Assembly: GCA_027924645.1 (NCBI GenBank)
Contig: BSBN01000293.1
Span: forward strand, 5,294,501 to 5,358,500
Direction: 5' to 3'
Length of the DNA stretch: 64,000 nucleotides
Origin: Cunninghamia lanceolata
Lineage: Eukaryota > Streptophyta > Pinopsida > Cupressales > Cupressaceae
The position numbers and the translations under genes were made by a program. Shown piece after piece: positions 47,147 through 59,100 of this stretch; positions within the stretch are counted from its first letter, which is position 1, and every line of letters starts with the position of its first letter. Under the pieces are notes generated by a model. The model did not search any database. It saw only the letters and a program-made list of their open reading frames with translations, and was not told the origin of the DNA.

Positions 47147-50100
47147 GTTTTTTTTCTAAATAGCTGCGATTGTGTATTAGAGTAGGCATTGCGTGAATTG
47201 AACCCATGCCCTTTGGGCTAGTTATTAGCACCACGCTGGATTTTGGGAGGGTTTGATTTTCAATAGACAAGCTTGTGGAAAAAACTGTGTGTTTGATTTT
47301 CAATTGATAAGCTTCTGGAAACAACCGTGCTTGATTTTCAATTAATTTAAAATCAATCACCGTTTTTTCCATAAGCTTGTCAATTGAATCTTATGGACTG
47401 TGAAAAATTGATGTCTTTTAGGGTTTGATTTACTGTAATTGACCCAGCAACGTGGGCTACCTGCAGCTTTAGGGTTTTGAGTCGGGCAATTAGGCTTCAG
47501 AAGTCATTGAGTAGTACAATTTGGTTTATTCTAATTTAAAATCAATCACCGTTTTTTTCCATAAGCTTGTCAATTGAATCTTATGGACTGTGAAAAATTG
47601 ATGTCTTTTAGGGTTTGATTTACTGTAATTGACCCAGCAACGTGGGCTACCTGCAGCTTTAGGGTTTTGAGTCGGGCAATTAGGCTTCAGAAGTCATTGA
47701 GTAGTACAATTCGGTTTATTCTAATTTAAAATAAATCACCGTTTTTTCCATAAGCTTGTCAACTGAATCTTATGGACTGTGAAAAATTGATGTCTTTTAG
47801 GGTTTGATTTACTGTAATTGACCCAGCAACGTGGGCTACCTGCAGCTTTAGGGTTTTGAGTCGGGCAGTTAGGCTTCAGAAGTCATTGAGTAGTACAATT
47901 TGGTTTATTCTAATTTAAAATCAATCACCGTTTTTTTCATAAGCTTGTCAATTGAATCATATGGACTGTGAAAAATTGATGTCTTTTGGGGTTTGATTTG
48001 CTGTAATTGTCCCAGCAACGTGGGCTACCTGCAGCTTTAGGGTTTTGAGTCGGGCAATTAGGCTTCAGAAGTCATTGAGTAGTACAATTTGGTTTATTTC
48101 TCGGGGTTAGGGTTTCATCTGTGCGGACTTTGATGTACATAGCATTCATGCTTTGCCTGCTGTGGCAACTCGTTTTCTTTTGGCTCTGGCAGGACCAGGC
48201 TTGGTAGCATTTAGAATTTTTCTTTTTTAAGTTTTCAGATTGTTCTATTTATCCTGTCCTGATGTTTTGACTCCTAGACTTTGGGGGTGAAGCTCTGGAC
48301 CAATTATCTCTATAATTTGCTTGTAATTTATATTGTTAACTGTGTGGCTTATTTAAACTATTCATAATTTTCTTGTATTTTATATTGTTAACTGTGTGTT
48401 TTGTCTTAACTGTTTGCCTGTATTTTGTATGGGCACTGCTTGTGTTGGTGAATTTGCTATCATGGTATTTTAGAGTGAGCATTGTGGGTGTAATGTCCCA
48501 TTTTCAAAATAAAGCCAAGTTGAAACCCCAAAACGCTCATAATAAAATATTATAAAATATAATTATAACAAAGAGGGCCTCAAGTAAAATTAAAATATAA
48601 AATAAGTAAAATTAAAATATTAAAGATTAATTTAAATAATAATTCCTTTCAAGGGTCATAAAGGAAATTGGAAAGTTATGTCTTTTGGAGGGAAAATCTA
48701 TTTAATAGAGGCCAAGCAAGGAGGAGGAGGCATGCATTGATGAACAACTACTATTTTCTGATTTCTACTCCTTGTTGGAGCATTGGACTTAGATTCAATT
48801 AACCTAAGTACGAAAATCCATAATTCCTTTGAGTGATTTCATACAGAAGTCACCATTCGACTGAACTGTTGAAATTTCAGATTGATATCAATATTACATT
48901 TGTGTTGGAGGGTGCTGCATTATTTTTATTATAAAAATATTCTGGCTGTCCGTAATTTAATATTATCAGCACAGCAGAAATTATTATACGATTGAACGTT
49001 CATTTCATAAAGGGCTGTACAAGTCTTTGAGCATGCCATACATATCAAAGAAGATTCACAGCAGATCCAAAAAGATTTAAAGGAATCATAGCATTATAAG
49101 GTTGGAAGATTTTATTTAGTTGCCATAGACCTTAACTTCCACCATAGCATATTGTAAATTCTAATCAATTAAGGCCAAAGGTTTGATTTTAGGCAACCGC
49201 AACTCCAAGGGAGAAAACATCTGACTTGCTGTCAGAGATTGTTGGACTTCGACTATACTATCCTCCAGTTTATAAGGTGTTTGTTTATGTTTAAAGGCTG
49301 CTGTATCTTTTTAACATCCATCACAACACTAGGAAACCTGCTGTTCTTTGTTGGTGGGGCTGGCTGATTTCATAGCAGCCAAAGTACCTGTAATATCCCT
49401 TGTAAACAAAACAACCCTACTTTTCTGATTTAACACTTTCAGAATACTGTTAACAAATTCAACTAATTATACCAGCATTGTTGGGATTCATCACAGTATA
49501 AATATTACTGATATGCAAGTATATTCAGATCTGATCAAATATCATTGGAATCACAACTTTTAATGTCCAAGCCACAACAACAACTATTGTTTAATACAAT
49601 CAGATTTCCTTGGAAATATGGACGTTCCAGTTATTACTGAAAACTACAAAATCTTACACTTCAGTATCTGTTTCAGACTTTCAGATGTAAACAGCAGCAG
49701 TGGTAATGAATTCTGACCCAGATGTTGCTAAATTGCATGAGGTTTTGGGGTGGTGAACCAGATCCAGTATCCAGTCGAAATTGACTTGTAAACAAATAGT
49801 TTGAATGGTTACTTGGCCTGTCCTGTAGTTTGCCCTTCTGCTGGGTATGTATGGCACTGAATCTGGGCGCTATCTCACTGATACTCAGTCGGAATGCCCT
49901 GAATGTGGTTCGCTGTCCTTATGATGACTCCCTTCATCTCCAACGCCAGATTAATGGTGGATAGTATTGACCTTTACCAGCAGCTCAGAGGTCGTCGCCT
50001 ATGGAAGTTAGTGTGTGTGCTGTCTTGAGACTCCAAATCTTCTTTTCCAAATGTCTATGCTCTCTTGTGCAATTGGGGTTTTCGTCCCAACACCACTTAA

Positions 50101-53100
50101 CATGTGAAATGCAGTGCTGCTATATCAAAATTAATATTCAAAATTCGGTGGCTTCCTTGAGTCCTAGCCCCTCTATTTATACCTGGTCGCTCATTTTTAA
50201 GGATCAAGTCGACCTTCAATATTGTCTATCTTTGATCCAAGTCGGCCTTCAAATGCAAGTCGGCGTAGGCGCCTTGTAATTTGAAATTTTAAATATTTAA
50301 TAATGTTATTATTAAATTAAAAGATGTAAAATTTACTATAGTGTCAAAAGACACTTTTTTTTATTCATATCCACATGGGCCTTAGTTGGATGAAGAAGAA
50401 GGGACATGACAGTCCTCCCCTCTCAGATTTCGCTTGACCTCAAGCAACTTCAGATTCGGATGATTGAAGATTTCTGCTCCTTCCCAAGTGGCATCCTCCA
50501 TCGGCAAATTCTTCCATTTCACCAAGTATTCAAGAATGACCTTGTTCCTTAGTTTCTTCTCCTTCATGTCCACAATTGCTTCAGGCTCCAACACCAATTC
50601 CCCTTCTTCATCAAGTGGCGGCAGCTCTAGACAAGGAGTGATATGCTGTCCCAGCACCTTTTTGAGGTGAGATACATGGAAAACATTGTGAATCCTGTTG
50701 TTTTCTGGTAGTTCCAACTCATATGCCACCTCTCCAATCCTCCATATGATCTTATAGGGCCCATAAAATCTAGGCTTAAGCTTCTCCGCTCCACTCCCTT
50801 TGAGTGTAGATTGTCTATAGGGCTGCAACCTTAGAAAAACCAAGTCTCCCACTTCAAAAGTCCTTTCCACACGATGATGATCAGCGTACATCTTTTGCTG
50901 ATTTTGGGCTTGTTGCAAGTTCTCTTCAAGGGCATTTAAAATGTCCATATTCTGTTGTACCAAATCTCTTGCCTCGAGAACTCTACTATCCGAAAGAATC
51001 AAATCCACAAATGTCAATGCTTCATAATCATATAATGCTTTGAAAGGAGCATACCAATTGACATATGATGAGTGGTATTGTAGCAATATTCCCCAAGATG
51101 AATCCATTTGATCCATGCTGTTTGTTACCTTGTAACATAATTTCTGAGGATGTCTTCAAGCCACTTGTTCACAATTTTCGTTTGTCCATCCATTTGCGGG
51201 TGGTAGCTAGTGCTTGGGGTTAACTCCGTGCCTATCAAACGAAAAAGCTCTTGCCAAAACAAGCTGATAAACTTGTTGTCCCTATCACTTACAATGTTTC
51301 TAGGCAGCCCATGTAATCTAAACACTTCTCTAAAGAACAAATCAGCCACTTGTGGGGCTATATACTTGGATGATATAGCTAAATAGCGGGCATATTTGAT
51401 GAGTCTATCTACCACTGCAAGGATACAATTTTTACCTTGCACTTTTGGAAGTCCCGTGATGAAGTCCATCGAAATACTTTTCCATTTCTGATTTGGGATG
51501 GGTAAGGGCTGCAATAGATCTGCTGGAAAAACTTGCTCCACCTTGTTTTGTTGGCACACCATGCACTCTCTAACATGCTTCAAGACATCTCCTTTGTGGC
51601 TCTTCCACGAAATTTTCTCTTACTTGCTTGTATGTCTTGTAGTAGCCTTGATGAGCCGCTAATGGTGTGTCATGATATGCTCTCTAAACCTTCTCTATCA
51701 CCTTCAATCCTGGGACAAGATACACACGGTCTTTGTGTAGAATGAGCTTCTCAACTACCTTGTACTTGTCATCTTGCGCCTTGCCTTATAATATGTCACT
51801 AGCGCATGTATTCTTAGCATACTCCACTAATATAGAAGCTTTTCAATTAGCAGAAATTTCCATCATAGAGCGTAAATAAGGCATCAACCACTATATTATT
51901 CTTCCCTTTCACATATTCAATATCGAAATCATAGGCTTGCAACTTGCTTACCCATTTCTGTTGCCCATCATTCAAATCCCTTTGATTGAGGAAGAATTTC
52001 AAGCTATTGTGATCCGTCTTCACCACGAACTTCCCACAAACCAAATACTGCCTGAACTTGGCCAAGGCGTGCATGATGGTTAACATTTCCTTATCTTAAA
52101 TGGAGAAACTCCTCTCGGAATCCTTGAGCTTGTGGCTTTCAAATGCTATTGGGTGTTCGTCTTGCATCAATACTGCCCCAATACCTTCTCTTGAAGCATC
52201 ACACTCTAACACAAATGGACGTGAAAAATCTGGAATAGCCAAAATGGGACATGTACTTATTACCTCTTTGAGCTTGTCAAAAGCCCCCTGTGCCTCCTCA
52301 CTCCAAGTGAATGCCCCCTTCTTAGTCAAATTTGTCAAAGGGGTAGCCAACTGTGAAAACGCTTTGACGAACCTCCTGTAGTAGCTACAAAGTCCCACAA
52401 ATCCCCTAAGTGTGATAAAGTCCTTGGCCGTGGCCACTCCCTTATTGCCTTGATCTTCTCCTCATCAACACTAACTCCCTTTGCACTAATCTTATGTCCC
52501 AAATATAGAATCTCTGTCAACCCGAACGTGCATCTGGATGCCTTGGCAAAGAGTGACTGCTGCTCAAGTATACCCAAAACCTCATCTGTGTGTTTCAAAT
52601 GATCCTCCCAAGTCTTGCTATAGATCAATATGTCATCAAAGAAAACCAAAAGAAATCTCCATAATTGTTTACTAAGTACCTGGTTCATGCAAGACTGGAA
52701 TGTAACAGGAGCATTAGTCAATCCAAATGGCATGACTAGAAACTCAAAATGCCCAAAATGACACTGGAAAGCTATTTTGTGAATATCCTCCTTCCTCATT
52801 TGAGCTTGGTGGTACCTTGAACGCAAGTCAATCTTAGAAAAATACATCGCACCATTAAGCTCGTCTATCAACTCATCCACCTTGGGAATTGGGTAGCGGT
52901 TCTTGATTGTCTTCTGATTGAGCGCTCTATAATCAATGCACATCCTCATAGTACCATCCTTCTTCACCAACACCACTAAAGAAGCAAAAGGGCTAGAGCT
53001 CAGCTGGATATGTCCCATCTCAAGTAGCTCCTTAACCACCTTCTAGGGTGGTGATAAGGTGTGGTAATGACTGGTTTTGCCCCCTCCAACTCAATGGTGT

Positions 53101-56072
53101 GCCCAAAACCTCTCTTAGGAGGTAGTCCCGGTGGAATATCGTTGAAAACCATGCTATGCTTGTCTAAAATAGGCTGAATATCAATATGAGTAGTCTTCCC
53201 TCTTTCGGGTGAAAGTCTATCGGTGATCAAACACTGTGCTGCCCACTCTACCTGTCCCTTTCTAGAAGCTCTTTCCATCCTCTTAGCTGTCACAACCCTC
53301 AGGGATCCATCTGAAAGACCTTGTAGAATCACCTCTTTGTCGCTATGTTGGAAACTCTGCTCCATTTTTTGAAAATCCTGATAGTATCTACCAAGAGAAT
53401 GCAACCATTGAATTCATAAAACCAGATCTGTATTGCCCATACCTACCACATAGAAATCATCACTCATTTGGTGCCTTCCCAAGGTGATACCTAGCTGTTG
53501 AATCCTTCGTGTACAAGGGATAATAAATTTGTCGGCAACAACTACCTTAAAATCCTCAAAGTCTTCAGCCTTCAACTTCATCCTCCTCACTAGACCCTCG
53601 TCAATGAAATTATGAGTGGCGCTACTATCGATCAAAATTGTCACCTTGTGACCTTGCAAAACACCACGGACTCAAAAAGGGTGATATTTGGGTGCTCGTG
53701 AAAGTGTTGCAAATGTGCCTCCTGTAAACCTCTCTTCTTCTTGATTTTCTTGTTCTACCTCATCCAACACAAATTCGGGTTCGGGCTCTTCCGCCTCAAT
53801 CTCCTCATCCGACATCGCCTCTATGTGACGCACTTGTCCCTTCCCCGAACATCGATGACTTGGCTCCCATGGCTCTCTACTAGAAAAACACAACTCCTTC
53901 CTTTGGAGCTCGTTCTTGGCCATCTTCTTCTTTGCTTGATCTCAGACGCAATATCTTTGGTTGTGGAAGATCCTTATGGAATGGTCTCCTTTGTTGTCCC
54001 CATGGATCATTGTTATCATAGGGCTTGCTCTTAGCTATAGTAGTCTCCAATTTCAAAGCTTTTTGAAATGCGTCCTTAGAGATGTGGGCTCCAATGCGCT
54101 AACCAATCCCCTAAGTGACTTAGTCAATCCCTCTATAAACAACAACAAGAGTCTATCTTCACTAATATTCGGCACCATGACTGATAACCTCTGAAACTCA
54201 GCAATATGCTCCTCTACTGGACCATGTTGTTTCAGCCGTGTCAATTCTTTGAAATACCTCTATGGGTTCTTTTGATCAAACCTGTCTATGAGCATCTGTG
54301 TAAAATCAGCATAGGTTGTGATGTTTTGATGCCCTTGTGTGATGATCCCGTGATGCCACCACTCATGTGCAAAGCCATCAAGATGGAGAATAGCAAACTC
54401 GATTGCTTCATCTTCTATCATAGGGCTGAGTTTGAGATATGTGTCCAATTTTTGAACCCAAGCTCTAGCTGTGACCTTCCCATAGCCATCAAAATTTGGG
54501 AGTGACATCTTACTTGACTTGTGCTGGAGGTCTCTGCTGCCCTGTTGCATGAATTGATTTCCTCTAGAACCCTTCATAGCATTGTAGAATTGGATGAAAG
54601 GAATATTACCCTTGACCTCTGGATCGATCCTTGAATATTTGGCTACGCAATCACTGGGATTAAATGCTACTTGATTTGGTACTTCTTCCTTTGGAAGTGG
54701 CTCTGTTCTTGGCAAGAATGTGGGTTGAGTGGGATGGGGTGCAGATCCCATTTGAACCTTGCTGTTATTCGTGCGTGTGGCAACTCCATTCTGATTTGTA
54801 TTGCTGCATTCTGCCACATTATTAAGTGCAGGTCTGTTGGAATTGTTCCTGTTTTGCATCATTTGAATGAGTAATTGATTTGTTTGCTCCTGCTGTCTCA
54901 TCACTTGCTCATGTCTTTCTGCCATCTACTCCATAAACATTCTCCAATCATCCTTATCTGCCATCTTTGTATTACAGCTGCCTCCTATTCCAACTCCTGT
55001 CTGTTGTGCTTCAGCCTCTTGTTTCTTCTTTTCTCTGACTAATGCATGTTGATCCCTCTGATTCAGACCCTGCATACACTAATTTCCCCTCAGGCTGGCA
55101 GGTCAGCCTGCTCTGATACCAATGTAATATCCCTTGTAAACAAAACAACCCTACTTGTTTGATTTAACACTTTCAGAATACTGTTAACATATTCGACTAA
55201 TTATACCGGCATTGTTGGGATTCATGACAATATAAATATTACTGATATGTAAGTATATTCAGATCTGATCAAATATCGTTGGAATCACAACTTTTAATGT
55301 CCAAGCCACAACAACAACTATTGTTCAATACGATCAGATTTACTTGGAAATATGGATGTTCTAGTTATTACTGAAAACTACAAAATCTTACACTTCAGTA
55401 TCTGTTTCAGACTTTCAGATGTAAACAGCAGCAGTGGTACTGAATTTTGATCCAGATGTTGCTAAATTGCATGAGGTTTGGGGGTGGGGATGTGCTGTAG
55501 ACTAGTGGTGAACCTGATCTAAAATCCAGTCAAAATTGACTTGTAAACAAATAGTTTGAATGGTTACTTGGCCTGTCTTATAGTTCGCCCTTCTACTGGG
55601 TATGTATGGTGCTGAATCTGGGCACTATCTCATTGATACTCAGTCGGAATGCCCTGAATGTGGTTCGCTGTCCTTATGATGACTCCTTTGCCTCCAATGC
55701 CAGATTAATGGTGGATAATATTGACCTTGCCTAGCAGCTTAGAGGTCGCCGCCTATGGAAGTTAGTGTGTGCGCTGTCTTGAGACTCGAGATCTTCTTTT
55801 CCAAATGTTTGCGCTCTCTTGTGCAGTTGGGGTTTTTGTCCCAAAACCACTTAACATGCGAAATGCAGTGCTGCTATATCAAAATTAATATTCAAAATTC
55901 GGTGCTGCTATATCAAAATTGGTCGCTCATTTTTAAGGATCAAGTCGGCCTTCAATATTGTCTAGCTTTGATCCAAGTCGGCCTTCAAATGCAAGTCGGC
56001 CTAGGTGCCCAGTAATTTGAAATTTGAAATATTTAATAATGTTATTATTAAATTAAAAGATTTAAAATTTAC

Positions 56073-56104
<32 letters not shown>

Positions 56105-59100
56105 GTGTCGAAAGACACTTTTTTTATTCATATCCACATGGGCCTTAGCTGGACGAAGAAGGAGGGACATGACAATACCTTGGTTTAAATATTAATTTCC
56201 AGACCTACCATATCATTGGGGGACAAATTTTGATAAGTTTCTTGTCTGATATAATATTTGGTGAATATTATTATTGGTTGAAGATAATATTTATGAAATT
56301 GTGCATCCATTTAATTATCATTTCTGGGCTGCTTACCGGAGTGGGTTTACGCAACCATATCAATCTGGTAGTAATTCCAAATTGAAATAAAGATTTTTCG
56401 GGAATTCCAATATTATTGTAAATTATCGGAAAGTGGACATTATTGGGAATTAACTACAAATCTGATCCTAATCTAGTTGACAATGTGATTTATGATGTTA
56501 ACGAAAAATTGTTGATATAAATTGAATCGAGTTAGAATTTGCAAAAATATTCCATCCGAGATATTACAATGGTATCAGAGTTGGATCTTGCTAGCCTATG
56601 AGAAAGTAAGCCAAAAGTAAAAGCGTCATCAAATTCCTAGACCTGTAAAAGTGGTATAGAAAAGTGGAGGAATGTGATTCTCATTCATTAAATGCTTCTA
56701 AACAACTTTGCTCTCAAAGTTTACTTCTTGTTAATAGAATAGTTATTGTGATTTACGCTTTCTTAGTCTGCTTATGCTGGGCTTTTTCTTGGAAAAGACA
56801 GATTTCACCTTTTTCTTATCCTTTATCCTATTCATTGAAGTCAAATGAGGCTGATATTATGGTGGGAATAGGAATATTCTGAATACATGGCAAATGTGAC
56901 CATCGGAAGGTGCATTATTTGAACAATTTCAGAAAACAAGGAAAGCATGGAGGTTATATGAATTATTTGAGAAAAGTTGCCGACAAAACTAAGGATTTTT
57001 TTCATTAAGCATTATTAATAATAGATGGATGCTAATAAAGAAAAAAAGATTGATACAATGATAGACATGTTGGGTCAAATGCTCCACATGATGTAGAATG
57101 ATATGAATGCTTCTAGAAGGCGAAATAATGAGGCACACACTTTAGGAGCCAATAACAGTAATTAGAACAATGACACACAAAGAACAGTTGTTGGGTCTGT
57201 TGATAGACCTCTTCTTCCTACTTTCATTCAGAGGGAAGAAGAAGTTCCTAAGGTACAAGATGATATAACCGCCCGTTATGCAAAGTATATAAATCTCCCT
57301 GCAGAGATTCAAGAAGCAATAACACTCACGAATTACATGAATATGAAGAGTGGCAGTAATTTAGGCTTGGTGGTGGGGGCTTCACCTCTTGATCCCGCCC
57401 TGTATTGTGACAGGGGCACTACCCTTAGACCCCGCAAGGGGTGCTGCGCCCAGACCCTCGTGAGGGGCTTTGCCCCTTGACCCCGTTGGGGGTGCTGCCC
57501 GCGGACCCCTGTGAGGGGTGTTGCCCATTGACTCCACTGGGAGCGCTTGCCCCAAACCCCCGCGAGGGGCATTGCCCCTTGACCCTACTTATAGCTTCAT
57601 ATAGTCAATGAAGAAGAATAGGCTTACCTCTTGAAATTGGAAAAGTTGGTGGTTGTGCATGGTGCCTTGCAGTGGCATATTTTCTATGTTTTTTCCATTT
57701 TGTAGTTGAAACTTGCAGCATTTGGCCATTTTGTTGTAATTTTTATATAATATATATGAACATTGTCAATTAAAGCAATTAAATTCCATTAATTTGTTTG
57801 CTAATTCGCATGTGAAAAGTTGAAAACTCAATTTAAGTCTAATGTTATTGTTATGTATTTATTTTTAATGAATGCCTTATCAATGTCATCATATAAATAT
57901 TTGAAATTTCCTTATATTTGATTTTTGTTTTAATAGCTGTCCCCTGCCATCCCCTAAAAAATGGAAAAATAAAAAAACTGTCCCAGAAACTTGCCCCCCC
58001 GTCCCCGTCCCCGTCCCAGAAACTTGGGGGAGCATAGGTCTTAGCAGTTTACTTTTCCTATTGACAATCAAGGGCTTTGGTGAGGTAGCCTGTGGTATTG
58101 AAATCTCACTTGCTTCTGCACAATTGAAGAATGGTCCAAGGGGTTATCTTTGTACAAATTGTTACTTAAATTGAAAATTTCTTCTCTTTAGCCCACAAGG
58201 TAAAAAACTAAAAGAATAAGAGTAAAGGAATTGACTCACAATCGACTGGTGACATATCCAAGCGAACAGATCTATTACCATGGCAAATTTAATCTCATAG
58301 AAGATGAAAAAAAGGAGAATACTGCTGGATTGCAATGAACTGATCAAATTTAAATAGACAAACTCCCTAACCAACACAAAGAAGCCAAAAATAAAGAACA
58401 TCCACTGAGGCATGGCAATAGATCTGTTCACTTATCCTTGTACAAATTGTTACTTAAATTGAAAATTTCTTCTCTTTAGCCCATAAGGTAAAAAACTAAA
58501 AGAATAAGAGTAAAGGAATTGACTCACAATAGACTGGTGCCCTATCCAAGTGAACAGATCTATTGCCATGGCAAATTTAATGTCATAGAAGATGAAAAAA
58601 AGGAGAATACTGCTGGATTGCAATAAACTGATCAAATTTGAATATATGAACTCCCTAACCAACACAAAGAAGCCAAAAATAAAGAACATCCACTGAGGCA
58701 TGGCAATGATCTATTGCCGTGGAAAATGTAATCTTATGGAAGAAGAAAGTAGAGGAATATCAATGCATTGAAATGAACAATTCTCACATGCAAAATTTAG
58801 ACAAATTTTTTGTTCATAGTTACAAAGTCTGTACATGAGCATTAAATTAATAAATTGCTATAAAGAGGTATAGAAAGTGTCCAAATTAATGACAACATAT
58901 TTAAAAAGCAGATGTGAATTCTTAAAGGGAAGTAGTCTGATGGTTGAAAGGTGAGGTTGTTATAAAAATGCCTCAGTTCCATCCTAATAATATGTTAACT
59001 TATACATATTTGTTCTCAAATTGACATCTTATTTGGCATTCTGATATGCAAAATCTGGAGAAATTTCTTATTATAGCTACAAGAGCTTGGACACCAAATT

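Larger units (their letters stand above)
49389..56174 (-). mobile_element. Element D: chromovirus (Ty3/gypsy) in UPF3 intron 1
   Basis: LTRs 49389-50411 and 55123-56174 flank a 4.7-kb interior coding on the minus strand. Flanks carry gtacc (49384-49388) and atacc (56175-56179), a duplication with one mismatch. The minus strand has a primer site TGGTATCAGAGC just inside the right LTR and a purine tract GAGAGGGGAGGAC just before the left LTR. gag, protease, reverse transcriptase, RNase H, integrase and a clear chromodomain follow in order. Frames are longer than in A, B or C, so D may be younger, but frameshifts and lost active-site residues remain. It inserted into the 5' LTR of element E. Confidence 0.93.
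48489..57372 (+). mobile_element. Element E: plus-strand LTR retrotransposon remnant, 5' LTR split by element D
   Basis: The 5' LTR starts tgtaatgtccca at 48489 and ends gagatattaca at 56568. It is interrupted by D, so its own length is about 1.29 kb (48489-49388 plus 56175-56568). A textbook primer-binding site (tggtatcagag) begins at 56570. A short gag-like start follows at 57025. No 3' LTR or pol was found, so the element was truncated, probably near 57372 where a GC-rich repeat begins. Confidence 0.72.

Noticed and set aside
46890..47372. 160-codon minus-strand frame across the UPF3 start
   Set aside because: It is antisense to the UPF3 leader, exon 1 and intron start; the plus strand carries the conserved protein and splice sites.
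47343..48099. Regularly spaced repeats as a possible CRISPR array
   Set aside because: The whole 189-bp unit is repeated with no unique spacers, and this is plant nuclear DNA.
57333..57572. 79-codon minus-strand frame rich in Gly, Arg, Gln and Pro
   Set aside because: It is a translation of the GC-rich 25-bp repeat; no start context or other support.
58162..58701. Two minus-strand frames starting [10 protein letters not shown], suggesting a small membrane protein gene pair
   Set aside because: They come from the 288-bp tandem duplication; hydrophobic residues follow from T-rich DNA, and no promoter or homology is evident.
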